From Oscillospiraceae bacterium (GTDB lineage Bacteria > Bacillota > Clostridia > Oscillospirales > Ruminococcaceae), in the NCBI GenBank assembly GCA_004557855.1, contig SFFJ01000006.1:51450-115449 (forward strand): a stretch of 64,000 nt of DNA. The letters run 5' to 3'. How positions within the stretch are numbered: position 1 is the stretch's first letter; every line of letters starts with the position of its first letter. This document shows positions 53,330 to 61,544 of the stretch, one piece after another. The notes below the pieces were generated by a model. The model saw only the letters and a list, made by a program, of their open reading frames with translations. It did not search any database and was not told the DNA's origin. The position numbers were made by a program, and so were the translations under genes.

Positions 53330-54106
53330 ATGCTTCGCTTTTTCAAAATGCAGGCCTGCGGCAACGATTTCGTCTTTCTCGACTGTCGCAGCCAAACCGT
53401 CCCCGCCCCCGAATGCCTTGCCCGCCGCCTTTGCGACCGCCGCTTCGGGGTCGGCGGCGACGGGTTGGTGCTGCTCTCCCCCGCCGAAGGCGCTGACCTT
53501 GCCATGCGCATCTTTAACCCCGACGGTACCGAGGCCGAAATGTGCGGCAACGCCATCCGCTGCGCCGCCCGCTACGCCTGGGACAGCGATTGGGCCCGCC
53601 ACGAGCCGCTTCGCATCCTTACAGCGGCCGGGCTGCGTATGCTGTACACCGCCCCGCAAAATACCGTTGCCGTCGTTATGGGGCGCCCCTCGCCCCTCTC
53701 CGGCAGCCCCATCCGTTGGCAGGAGCAAACCCTCACCCGGCTTTCGGTCGGCAACCCCCACGGGGTGCTGTTCTGCCGGGACGTCGCCGGGTTCCCCCTG
53801 GCGGAGGCTGCCGCCGAAATCGCCAAAACCGCCCGTTTCAATCTGGAGGCGGTGGAGCCGCTGGGCCAGAACCGCCTGAAAATGCGAGTGTGGGAACGGG
53901 GCGTCGGCGAAACACCGGCCTGCGGCACCGGGGCCTGCGCCGCTGCCGTCGCCGCAACGTTAAAAAAGCTGTGTGACCGCAGCCGTCCCGTTTCCGTGGA
54001 AATGCCGGGCGGCACCGTCACCGTTTGCTGGCAGGCCGATGGCCGCATGCTGCTGACCGGCGAAGCACGGTTCGTTTTCCGGGGCGAGTGGCCGCAGGAG
54101 GACTGA
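53330..54106 (+). CDS. dapF: Diaminopimelate epimerase
   Basis: A 258-residue two-cysteine epimerase that turns LL- into meso-diaminopimelate. FFKMQACGNDFVFLD at the N-terminus, the first catalytic cysteine in AEMCGNAIRC and the second in TPACGTGACAAA are visible. The start at 53330 has AAGGAGG upstream; the open frame extends left but only through the palindromic element. With dapL it completes DAP synthesis for MurE and lysine. Confidence 0.96.
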   Translation: MLRFFKMQACGNDFVFLDCRSQTVPAPECLARRLCDRRFGVGGDGLVLLSPAEGADLAMRIFNPDGTEAEMCGNAIRCAARYAWDSDWARHEPLRILTAAGLRMLYTAPQNTVAVVMGRPSPLSGSPIRWQEQTLTRLSVGNPHGVLFCRDVAGFPLAEAAAEIAKTARFNLEAVEPLGQNRLKMRVWERGVGETPACGTGACAAAVAATLKKLCDRSRPVSVEMPGGTVTVCWQADGRMLLTGEARFVFRGEWPQED

Positions 54107-54149
54107 CCCGCCCGCTTGCCGTTCTGCCCCGCTTCCCGCAGGGGGCAAA

Positions 54150-54239
54150 CCGGCCCGAAGGGCGGCTCGGCTCCGCCGAGCCCGGCGGCCTGCGGCCGCC
54201 GAAACCGCCCCCACGGGGGCGGTTTGCCCTTCGGGCCGG
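54150..54239. repeat. Cloverleaf palindromic element 12, within the dapF-dapL gap
   Basis: Outer arms 54150-54163 and 54226-54239 pair over 14 bp, extended by GCAGGGGG on the left and CCCCCTGC on the right. Three hairpins with loops TCC, TGC and a short AC/CACG loop. It fills nearly all of the 173-base gap between dapF and dapL. Confidence 0.9.
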
Positions 54240-54279
54240 ACCCCCTGCTGCACCCATCTCATATTAGGGAGGTTCCCCC

Positions 54280-55464
54280 ATGCTGCCACTCAATCCCGCC
54301 CTCCTCTCCGGGGAGGACTACCTGTTCGCCCGCATCGCCGCTGCAGCCGCCGCCGAGCAGCTGCGCTGCCCCCACCGTCCCGTCCTCTCCCTCGGCATCG
54401 GGGATGTCACCCGGCCCATTGCACCGGTCGCCTCCGAAGCCATGCGTACCGCCGCCGCCGAGCTTGCCTCGGAGGGCGGCCAACGGGGCTACGGCCCTGC
54501 CGCCGGCTACCCCTTTTTGCAAAGGGCGATCGCCGCCCGCTATGACGGCCTGCCCTGCCCCGTCACCCCTGCGGAGATCACCGTCACCCCCGGCAGCAAG
54601 GAAGCCATCGGGGCGCTTTTTTCGCTGTGGGATTGCCAAGTGCCGGTGTGGGTGTGCGACCCTGCCTACCCCGCCTACCGTGCCGCCGCCGAGGCCGCAG
54701 GCCACCCCGTTTTTTCGCTGCCCTGTCGGGAAAAGGACGGCTTTCTGCCCCGCCCGGAGGCGGTCACGCAGCCCGGCCTTATCGTCCTTTGCACCCCCAA
54801 TAACCCCACCGGGGCCGCCATGGACCTTCCCGAAATGACCTGCTGGGTGCGCTTTGCCGGGGAAAGCGGCAGCCTGCTGCTGGTGGATACCGCCTATGCG
54901 GCCTTCCTCACCGGGGAGGCGCTGCCCCGCAGCATTTTCGCCGTGCCGGGGGCGGACCGCTGTGCCGTCGAGATCGGCAGCTTTTCCAAATCCGACGGCT
55001 TTACCGGGGTGCGCTGCGGCTGGGTCGTCCTGCCGGAAAAAACCGGGTGCGGCGCTGCATGGCGATGCCGTCTGGGCAGCCATTCCAATGGCGTCAGCTA
55101 CCCCGTGCAGCGGGCCGCCGAGGCCGCCCTTTCCCCCACCGGACTGCGGCAGCGGCAGCAGGCGCTGGCCGTTTACCGGCAAAATGCCGAAAACATGCTG
55201 CACGCCTTCCGGCAGATGGGGCTGACCTGTGCCGCCCGACGGCCGGGCTGCGAAGCCCCCTATTTATGGGTCAGATGCCCCGATGAGCAGGGCAGCTGGT
55301 ACTGGTTTCATCGCCTGCTGCGGGAGTGTGGCGTGGTCTGCGCACCGGGCGCCGGGTTCGGTACGATGGGAGAGCACTGGCTGCGGTTCACCGCCTTTGG
55401 CGACCCCCGAACCACCGCCGAAGCCCTCCGCCGCATGACCCGCCTGTTCCCCGCAAAAGCGTAA
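54280..55464 (+). CDS. dapL: LL-diaminopimelate aminotransferase
   Basis: A 394-residue class I aminotransferase that makes LL-DAP directly from tetrahydrodipicolinate, bypassing succinylated or acetylated intermediates. LSLGIGDVTRPIAPVASEAM and GQRGYGPAAGYPFLQRAI are DapL-type; CTPNNPTGAAMDL and the PLP lysine in GSFSKSDGFTGVRCGW are present. AGGGAGG precedes the ATG. It follows dapF in the same direction, separated by a palindromic element. Confidence 0.93.
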   Translation: MLPLNPALLSGEDYLFARIAAAAAAEQLRCPHRPVLSLGIGDVTRPIAPVASEAMRTAAAELASEGGQRGYGPAAGYPFLQRAIAARYDGLPCPVTPAEITVTPGSKEAIGALFSLWDCQVPVWVCDPAYPAYRAAAEAAGHPVFSLPCREKDGFLPRPEAVTQPGLIVLCTPNNPTGAAMDLPEMTCWVRFAGESGSLLLVDTAYAAFLTGEALPRSIFAVPGADRCAVEIGSFSKSDGFTGVRCGWVVLPEKTGCGAAWRCRLGSHSNGVSYPVQRAAEAALSPTGLRQRQQALAVYRQNAENMLHAFRQMGLTCAARRPGCEAPYLWVRCPDEQGSWYWFHRLLRECGVVCAPGAGFGTMGEHWLRFTAFGDPRTTAEALRRMTRLFPAKA

Positions 55465-55800
55465 TATTATCACATCAATATACGAAGCGTATTACGGAAA
55501 ATGATCGGCACCGCCACCGCTTTTGACATTCCCGCTAAATTTTCCCCTCCGCATTTAGTCAAATCATCCATCCCCCGCCCGCCTGTTTTGACCATCAAAC
55601 TCCCATTTTTCCGCAAAACAGTTTGTCACTTCCACCAATTTTCCCCTCCGCATTTAGGCAAATCTGCCATTCTCTTTTGTCCGGATCGTCCCCTCTCCGC
55701 CGCTGCATTTTGGGTCTTGCAGGGGCGGCGCTTTTGTGCTACACTATGGCAAAGCGGCCGCCCGGCCGCCCCAATCCCCCTGCGGAAAGGACGATGAACC
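55465..55800. other. Intergenic stretch with a duplicated 25-base motif
   Basis: No gene or clear terminator is seen in this 336-base gap. A motif with AATTTTCCCCTCCGCATTTA followed by a CAAATC run begins at 55538 and again at 55637, about 100 bases apart. The DNA is less GC-rich than its surroundings. The two copies could be binding sites or the remains of a tandem repeat. Confidence 0.5.
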
Positions 55801-56391
55801 ATGGAAAAAACGATCACAAGAGACGAGGCGCTGGCGCTGCTGCGGCAGTATAATAAGGAGCCTTTTCACCTGCAGCACGCACTGACGGTGGAGGCGGTGA
55901 TGCGGTGGTTCGCCAACGATCTGGGCTACGGCGAGGAGGCCGACTTCTGGGCGATGTGCGGCCTTCTGCACGATATCGACTTTGAAATGTGGCCGGAGCA
56001 GCACTGCCTGAAGGCGCCGGAGCTGCTGCGTCCCGCCGGGGTGGGGGAGCAGATGATCCACACCATCTGCAGCCACGGGCACAAGATCTGCACCGACGTT
56101 TCCCCCGAAAAGGAGATGGAAAAGGTGCTGTTCGCCTGCGATGAGCTGACCGGTCTTATCGGGGCGGCGGCGCTGATGAGGCCCAGCAAAAGCTGTACCG
56201 ACATGGAGCTTTCCAGCGTGAAAAAGAAGTTTAAGGACAAGAAATTTGCGGCGGGCTGCTCCCGTGAGGTGATCCGGGACGGTGCCGAGCTGCTGGGCTG
56301 GGAGCTGGACACCCTGATCCAAAAGACGCTCACGGCGATGCAGCAAAGCGAAGCCGGCGTCCGGGAGGAGCTGGCGGCGCTGACGAAATGA
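55801..56391 (+). CDS. HD-domain hydrolase
   Basis: A 196-residue protein of the HDIG-type. Candidate metal ligands are the histidine in PFHLQHALTVEAVM, the HD pair in CGLLHDIDFEMWPEQH, a following HTICSHGH and a distal aspartate in CDELTGLIGA. Such proteins hydrolyse phosphate esters of nucleotides or similar; the substrate is not readable. AAAGGACG precedes the ATG. It is monocistronic with a terminator. Confidence 0.88.
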   Translation: MEKTITRDEALALLRQYNKEPFHLQHALTVEAVMRWFANDLGYGEEADFWAMCGLLHDIDFEMWPEQHCLKAPELLRPAGVGEQMIHTICSHGHKICTDVSPEKEMEKVLFACDELTGLIGAAALMRPSKSCTDMELSSVKKKFKDKKFAAGCSREVIRDGAELLGWELDTLIQKTLTAMQQSEAGVREELAALTK

Positions 56392-56406
56392 TTTTCGGCG
56401 CAAAAA

Positions 56407-56447
56407 TACCCCCATCGGAGCGAAAAACTCCTGTGGGGGTTTTCGTA
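56407..56447 (+). terminator. Rho-independent terminator after the HD gene
   Basis: ACCCCCATCGGAG pairs with CTCCTGTGGGGGT (one mismatch) followed by TTTT. Confidence 0.8.
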
Positions 56448-56455
56448 TTCTGCTG

Positions 56456-57028
56456 TCAGTCCGGACGAATGGTATCCGCATCCACCCAGCCGTAAATGCC
56501 CTCCTCATCCAGCGAAACCACGTGGAAGGGGTGCGGTGCGCCCTCGGCGTAGAAGGTCACCACGCACAGGCTCTCCCCGGTAAAGCTGCGGGCCGGCTCC
56601 CCGGTGCGGGAGCCGCCATACACCCCGCCCCCGGTAAAGACCACCCGGCTATCCACCCCGATGGCGGTCAGCGGGTTTTCACTTTCCCCGGCGGCGGTCA
56701 GCGCCTGCTCCGCCGCAACCAGCTTTTCCAGATTGCCCACACGGGCCTGCTGCTGGGCGGAAAGGCAGCGGTAGGCCAGCCGTGCGGTATGGATGCGCGC
56801 GGCGTCCGCTTCTGCGGGGTGCTCCGGCAGCTCGGCGATGAGCCGTTCCACCTCCGCAGGGGTCAGCCCCTGCTGCGGGTGCAGCTCCCCGGCCGGGGGC
56901 TGCTCGATGGGCTTCCCGAAAAACGGCAGCGTTACGAAACCATTGAGCGCCAGCAGTGTGGTGGTGATGGCCGCAGCGGCCAGCAGCCCTATGGCAATAT
57001 ACAAAATATGTTTTCTCATTTTCATCAT
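56456..57028 (-). CDS. Membrane-anchored protein with SH3-like C-terminal domain
   Basis: A 190-residue protein. One N-terminal span (about 8-30), a Pro/Glu-rich linker, a helical segment (about 55-110, ending in QALTAAGESENPL) and a small beta-rich domain at the end (SRVVFTGGGVYGGSRTGEPA ... GIYGWVDADTIRPD) that resembles a bacterial SH3 fold, often a wall-binding module. I do not recognise the family. It starts with two ATGs; GGGAC lies upstream. It may be an extracellular sensor or wall-associated protein; that is inference. Confidence 0.7.
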   Translation of the reverse strand: MMKMRKHILYIAIGLLAAAAITTTLLALNGFVTLPFFGKPIEQPPAGELHPQQGLTPAEVERLIAELPEHPAEADAARIHTARLAYRCLSAQQQARVGNLEKLVAAEQALTAAGESENPLTAIGVDSRVVFTGGGVYGGSRTGEPARSFTGESLCVVTFYAEGAPHPFHVVSLDEEGIYGWVDADTIRPD

Positions 57029-57137
57029 GCAAACGTCCCTTACTGCGCCTTGCGGCTTTGATGTTCTCCTGCGGGGGGCGATGTCCTATGAGGTGATTAT
57101 AGCAGAATCCGGCGGTCTTGGCAACCTGCCCACGGCA

Positions 57138-57172
57138 AAGGGAGCGCCCGCCGCGTGGCAGACGCTCCCTTT
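57138..57172 (-). terminator. Terminator after codA
   Basis: AAGGGAGCG pairs with CGCTCCCTT across a GC-rich loop, 36 bases after the codA stop. Confidence 0.7.
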
Positions 57173-57207
57173 CAGAGAGACAAACAGGAAAGAGTACAGG
57201 CGTTTTC

Positions 57208-58443
57208 TTAATAATGTACGGTGGTCTCCTTGGGCTTGGTCTCGGCAACCAGCTTACCGTTGCGGTAGGAGTACAGCACGGATACATCATAGTTGAGGGC
57301 ATCGTACCAGTTCTTCGCATCGAATACAACGAAGTTGGCGGCGTTGCCTTCCTTAATGCCGTAGCTGTCACCCAGGTGCAGGGTGCGGGCGGCATTGGTG
57401 GTAACAAACTTGTAGGAGTTGCAGATCTCATCGTAGCCCAGCATATGGCCGGCATACAGGCCCATGAATACGGGGTCACGCATATTGCCGTTGCCCAGGG
57501 GGTTCCACGGATCGAAGATATCATCGTAGCCGAAGGATACATTGATGCCCTCTGCGGTCAGCTCCTTGACGCGGGTCATGCTGCGGCGCTTGGGATAGGT
57601 ATCGGCACGGCCGCCCAGGTGTACGTTAACGCAGGGATTGGCCACAAAGTTCATGCCGCTCATCTTCAGGATACGCATCAGGCGGATCACATAGGCGTTA
57701 TTGTAGCTGTGCATGGCGGTGGTGTGGGAAGCGGTGACCATATCGCGCATTCCGGTCTCGTAGGCACGGGTGGCAACGGTCTCCAGGCCGCGGGAAGCCT
57801 CGTCATCGATCTCGTCGCAGTGGACGTCGATGAGCTTATTGTATTTCTGGGCCAGCTCAAAGCAGATGTTGAGGGACTCAACGGAATACTCACGGGTGAA
57901 CTCGAAGTGAGGGATGGCACCGGCAGCGTCGGCGCCCATCTTCAGGGAGTCCTCCAGCAGCTCTTTGCCCTTGGGATAGCTCAAAATGCCGTACTGGGGG
58001 AAGGCGACGATCTGGATATCCATGAAGTCCTTGACTTCCTCACGCAGCTCCAGCAGCGCCTCCATAGCGGTCAGCTTGGGGTCGTTGATGTCAACGTGGG
58101 TACGGACGTGCTGGATACCGTTGGAGGCCTGCATCCGGATGGCTCTGTTTACACGGTCCTTTACCTCCTGCTTGGTCAGGAAGGGCTTATACTCCTCCCA
58201 GCGCTGAATGCCCTCGAACAGGGTGCCGCTCATGTTCCAGTGGGGACGGCCTGCGGTCAGGCAGGTATCCAGGTGGACGTGAGACTCGATGACGGGGGGC
58301 AGGGCCAGCTTGCCGCCGCAGTCTACCACCTCTTCGCCGGGAAGGGCTTCGAGGTTCGCAGCGATCTTTTCAAACTTACCGTCGGTCACACGGATATCAA
58401 CCGCTTCGGTTGCGTTTTCGATGAACAGATTCTTAAAAAGCAT
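57208..58443 (-). CDS. codA: Cytosine deaminase
   Basis: A 411-residue amidohydrolase that converts cytosine to uracil and ammonia. The metal-binding SHVHLDTCLTAGRPHWNMSG and GTLFEGIQRWEEYKP, VDVHCDEIDDEASRGLETVA and GYDDIFDPWNPLGNGNM match CodA closely. The start at 58443 has AAGGAGG upstream. It follows codB by 47 bases, the standard operon order. Confidence 0.95.
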   Translation of the reverse strand: MLFKNLFIENATEAVDIRVTDGKFEKIAANLEALPGEEVVDCGGKLALPPVIESHVHLDTCLTAGRPHWNMSGTLFEGIQRWEEYKPFLTKQEVKDRVNRAIRMQASNGIQHVRTHVDINDPKLTAMEALLELREEVKDFMDIQIVAFPQYGILSYPKGKELLEDSLKMGADAAGAIPHFEFTREYSVESLNICFELAQKYNKLIDVHCDEIDDEASRGLETVATRAYETGMRDMVTASHTTAMHSYNNAYVIRLMRILKMSGMNFVANPCVNVHLGGRADTYPKRRSMTRVKELTAEGINVSFGYDDIFDPWNPLGNGNMRDPVFMGLYAGHMLGYDEICNSYKFVTTNAARTLHLGDSYGIKEGNAANFVVFDAKNWYDALNYDVSVLYSYRNGKLVAETKPKETTVHY

Positions 58444-58490
58444 GGGTTTCACTCCTCCTTGAGAGATCATATTGCATTTTCAGACGGAGC

Positions 58491-59735
58491 TTACTTGTTG
58501 GCGCCGGTCAGCTCGCCGATGAAGAAGAAGATGGCGGATACGACCATCGCATTAACGGCTGCAATACCCCACTGCAGGAAGTTTGCAACAGCGGCAGCGG
58601 CGATGATGCCGAGCACGTTGAACCAGTTGACAACAGCCTCGGTGTGCTTGCCATCGTACTTGCTGCGGTTCTTGAAGTAGTCGAGGATCACGATCATGCC
58701 GATGGGAGGCAGAGCGCAGTTCAGAACGTTCAGCCAGCCGCAGAAGTTGTAGTACAGCCAGATAGCCAGAGCGGTACCGATGATGCCGGCAACCCAGGTG
58801 AGGTGCTTCATGGGCTTACCGGTGATGTTGGCGAGACCCAGACCGCCGGTGTACAGAGCGTTATTGTTGGTGGTCCAGATGTTGGCGCCCAGAACGATGA
58901 GGGCGGGGATTGCCAGACCCTGTGCGATCATTACATAGAAGATATCCTCTTTGCCGGTGAAAGCACCGCCGATGGCGCCGAAGCAGAACATCAGGGTGTT
59001 GCCCAGGAAGAAAGCGATGACGGTGGTCCAGACAGCAACCTTACGGTTCTTGGCAAAACGAATGAAGTTGGGGGTGGCGGTACCGCCGGAGATGAAGGAG
59101 CCGATAACATAGCCGACACCGGTGAACAGGGAGATCTTGCCGGCAGACTGACCGAAGATGGCAGAAAGGCCGCCGCCCTCTACGCCTGCGGTGATCATGG
59201 AATAAACACCGAGGATAACGATCAGCGGAACGGAGATATAAGCAACGATCTCCAGACCCTTCATGCCGGTAGCCGCGGTAGCGGTCATCAGCAGGCCGGC
59301 GATGATGGTGATAACCCACTCATTGACACCGAGCAGCTCGGCAGCGGGGATGGAGAACATGGCAACGCCTACGCCGAACCAACCGATCTGGGTGAAGCCC
59401 AGCAGGAAGGAGGACAGGTAGGAGCCCTTGGTACCGAATGCACGACGGCACAGCAGGTCCATGGTCATGCCGGTGGAAGCGCCGATGTAGGCCAGGACGC
59501 CGCAGTAGGCGGAAAGGATAACGCCGCCGATGATGCAGGCCCAGATGAAGCCGGTGAGATCGAGGCCGTTACCGAGCTTTGCGCCTACGCTCATGCTGGC
59601 GCTGAAGAAGGTAAAGCCTACCATTACGAAGAACATGTTCCAGAAGCCTTTGCGTGCCGACTCGGGTACTGCTTCCAGGGAATAGTCAGCATCGATTTTT
59701 TCGACTGCTTTTGCAGCCTTGGTGTTTTCAGACAT
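58491..59735 (-). CDS. codB: Cytosine permease (NCS1 family)
   Basis: A 414-residue transporter with about 12 spans of the nucleobase-cation-symport-1 family. The N-terminal DADYSLEAVPESARKGFWNM is typical of CodB. The start at 59735 has GAGGAGG nine bases upstream. It heads an operon with codA, divergent from the LacI-family gene. Confidence 0.94.
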   Translation of the reverse strand: MSENTKAAKAVEKIDADYSLEAVPESARKGFWNMFFVMVGFTFFSASMSVGAKLGNGLDLTGFIWACIIGGVILSAYCGVLAYIGASTGMTMDLLCRRAFGTKGSYLSSFLLGFTQIGWFGVGVAMFSIPAAELLGVNEWVITIIAGLLMTATAATGMKGLEIVAYISVPLIVILGVYSMITAGVEGGGLSAIFGQSAGKISLFTGVGYVIGSFISGGTATPNFIRFAKNRKVAVWTTVIAFFLGNTLMFCFGAIGGAFTGKEDIFYVMIAQGLAIPALIVLGANIWTTNNNALYTGGLGLANITGKPMKHLTWVAGIIGTALAIWLYYNFCGWLNVLNCALPPIGMIVILDYFKNRSKYDGKHTEAVVNWFNVLGIIAAAAVANFLQWGIAAVNAMVVSAIFFFIGELTGANK

Positions 59736-59818
59736 TGTGAATAACCTCCTCAAAGTTGTTCAGAAGCCGGTCAACACTCGCAAATCAGCGAAAGCCCCAT
59801 CGGGTTTGCCGCCCTTTA

Positions 59819-59832
59819 TGTAACCGGTTTCA
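59819..59832. promoter_or_regulatory. LacI-family operator O1 at codB
   Basis: TGTAACCGGTTTCA is a near-perfect palindrome around ACCGGT. It sits just downstream of the predicted codB transcription start, a repressing position. It also matches the CcpA cre consensus, so the adjacent LacI protein and CcpA cannot be told apart from the site alone. Confidence 0.75.
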
Positions 59833-59844
59833 TCTGACAGTTTC

Positions 59845-59874
59845 ATCATATCACGCCAAAATGCCCTTTGTCCA
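59845..59874 (-). promoter_or_regulatory. Promoter of codBA
   Basis: On the minus strand TGGACA (59869-59874), 18-base spacer, TATGAT (59845-59850) with TG upstream of the -10 box. Confidence 0.6.
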
Positions 59875-59938
59875 CCCCCTTTCGGCCCTCCTGCTGCCAA
59901 AAATAACACCATTTCCTTGTGAATTATGCTCAAACAAA

Positions 59939-59950
59939 GTAACCGTTTAC
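59939..59950. promoter_or_regulatory. LacI-family operator O2
   Basis: GTAACCGTTTAC, the same palindromic type as O1, 29 bases before the -35 box of the rightward promoter. Confidence 0.7.
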
Positions 59951-59979
59951 ATAAAAACCGCTGTTTTCTACATTTTTCT

Positions 59980-60008
59980 TTGCAAATAACCCCCCATTAT
60001 GCTATAAT
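59980..60008 (+). promoter_or_regulatory. Promoter of the LacI-family gene
   Basis: TTGCAA (59980-59985), 17-base spacer, consensus TATAAT (60003-60008). The transcript would carry a leader of about 450 bases including the 69-bp repeat array. Confidence 0.78.
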
Positions 60009-60151
60009 TGCGTTGTAAAAACCGCACCTTCGCTTTGCAGGACTGCACGCCTGCTGCGGCAGGGATTTTCCCTGTTTCGGTCGGGCTGACCCACCATTCC
60101 GGCGGGCGCGGCCTCCGCTTAACTCGGGCTGACCCTTCGTTTCACTCCGGG

Positions 60152-60413
60152 CAGCCCTCCCCGCTGCGGCGCGCCCGCCTTTCCCCACCGGGTCTGTCGA
60201 CCCGTCGGGGGCCCCATGGGCAGCCCTCCCCGCTGCGGCGCGCCCGCCTTCCCCCACCGGGTCTGTCGACCCGTCGGGGGCCCCATGGGCAGCCCTCCCC
60301 GCTGTGGCGCGCCCGCCTTTCCCCACCGGGTCTGTCGACCCGTCGGGGGCCCCATGGGCAGCCCTCCCCGCTGCGGCGCACCCGCCTTCCCCCACCGGGT
60401 CTGTCGACCCGTC
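60152..60413. repeat. Four tandem 69-bp repeats in the leader of the LacI-family gene
   Basis: Units start at CAGCCCTCCCCGCTG at 60152, 60221, 60290 and 60359; the last is partial. Each contains the inverted repeat CGGGTC-TGTC-GACCCG inside an outer CCCC...GGGG pair. Units differ at only a few positions. Because 69 is a multiple of three, several reading frames stay open across the array, but none has a start site or codon character of a gene. Confidence 0.93.
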
Positions 60414-60456
60414 GTTCCCCCGCAGGCCGCACCCGTTCCTCCCGGCCAAACCCAAT

Positions 60457-60468
60457 GTAACCGTTTAT
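60457..60468. promoter_or_regulatory. LacI-family operator O3
   Basis: GTAACCGTTTAT, same half-site order as O2 but with a weaker right arm, directly before the open frame of the regulator, about 518 bases from O2. Confidence 0.6.
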
Positions 60469-60469
60469 C

Positions 60470-61525
60470 ATGATCCCCCCGAATGAGGAGGTGAACGCCA
60501 TCAATATCAAGGAAGTCGCCAAGGCCGCAGGGGTCTCGGTCGCCACCATCAGCCGGGTGCTCAATCACCCCGAGCAGGTGCAGCCCGAAACCAAAACCCA
60601 CGTGCTGGCGGTGATGGAAAGTCTCAATTACCGCCCCAACTGGTTCGCCCGCGGCCTCAACCTCGGCAAAACCAGCACCATCGCGCTGCTGGTGCCCAAT
60701 ATCGAAAGCCGTCGTTACCGGGAGATCCTTTCCGGTGTGGAAACGGTCGCCCTGAAAAAGCAGCATATCGTCATGCTGTGCAATACCCACGCCGACCCCG
60801 ATCAGGAGGCCGAATACCTCAAAATGGTGGTCAGCCGGCAGGTGGATGGCGTCATCGTGGCATCCTCCATGCTGGCGCCGGCGCAGCTCACCACCCTCAT
60901 CGGCCCCGACCAGCCGTGGGTACACATCGGGCCGGGCATGGGGGAGGCGTGCCGGAACCTCTGTTATATAAATTATGAGGAAGGCACCTACCAAATGACC
61001 ACCCATTTAATAAAAATGGGGCAGACCGAGATTGCGCTGCTGCTGGATGAAGCCCCCCTGACCGAAATGAAGCAGGTAACCGAGGGCTACCGCCGGGCGC
61101 TGCGGGAGCAGCTTCCCGGTGCCGGGGAGTGCATCCTCACCGAGCAGGACAGCCCCCGCGGCGGGTTTCTCATCACCCAGCGGCTGCTGCAAAATGACGC
61201 CCTCCCCCCTGCCATGATCACCGCCAGCAGCGGGCAGGCCAGCGGCGTTTTGAAGGCCCTGCAGGGGGAAGGCATCCCGGTGCCGGAGCAGATGGCGCTG
61301 GCCTGTCTTTCGGACTCCGCCACCTGTTCCATCCTGGAGCCGCCCCTGACGGCGCTGGAGTCGCCCAATAAACGACTGGGCATGGTGGCCGCCCGTATGC
61401 TGTTCGATACCATCGAGGACAACGGCGAGGAGGGCTACGGCCCGCAGGAGGTCATCCTGCAGCCCAAGTTGAAGATCCGCCGCAGCTGCGGCAACACCAA
61501 GCCCATTTATGAGCTGTTTGGATAA
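60470..61525 (+). CDS. LacI-family transcriptional regulator
   Basis: A regulator of about 345-351 residues. The N-terminal helix-turn-helix and hinge (INIKEVAKAAGVSVATISRV, then LNYRPNWFARGLNLGKT) and the periplasmic-binding-protein-like effector domain are complete. The start is uncertain: ATG at 60470 has no ribosome site, GTG at 60491 abuts AGGAG, and the family's usual first residue would fall on ATC at 60500, eight bases after AGGAGG. It is divergent from codBA, with three operator-like sites around it, and precedes a PreA-like gene by 19 bases, so cytosine/pyrimidine use is the likely regulon. The effector is unknown. Confidence 0.9.
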   Translation: MIPPNEEVNAINIKEVAKAAGVSVATISRVLNHPEQVQPETKTHVLAVMESLNYRPNWFARGLNLGKTSTIALLVPNIESRRYREILSGVETVALKKQHIVMLCNTHADPDQEAEYLKMVVSRQVDGVIVASSMLAPAQLTTLIGPDQPWVHIGPGMGEACRNLCYINYEEGTYQMTTHLIKMGQTEIALLLDEAPLTEMKQVTEGYRRALREQLPGAGECILTEQDSPRGGFLITQRLLQNDALPPAMITASSGQASGVLKALQGEGIPVPEQMALACLSDSATCSILEPPLTALESPNKRLGMVAARMLFDTIEDNGEEGYGPQEVILQPKLKIRRSCGNTKPIYELFG

Positions 61526-61544
61526 AGGAAAGGGGGCAACCGTC

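Noticed and set aside
60152..60413. CRISPR array
   Set aside because: Units are contiguous 69-bp tandem repeats with no unique spacers, and no cas genes are nearby. The same holds for the 22-bp and 50-bp arrays.
59997..60455. Repeat protein encoded by the 69-bp array (23-residue repeats)
   Set aside because: The period is a multiple of three so several frames stay open on both strands; there is no ribosome site, and the array lies in a regulator leader.
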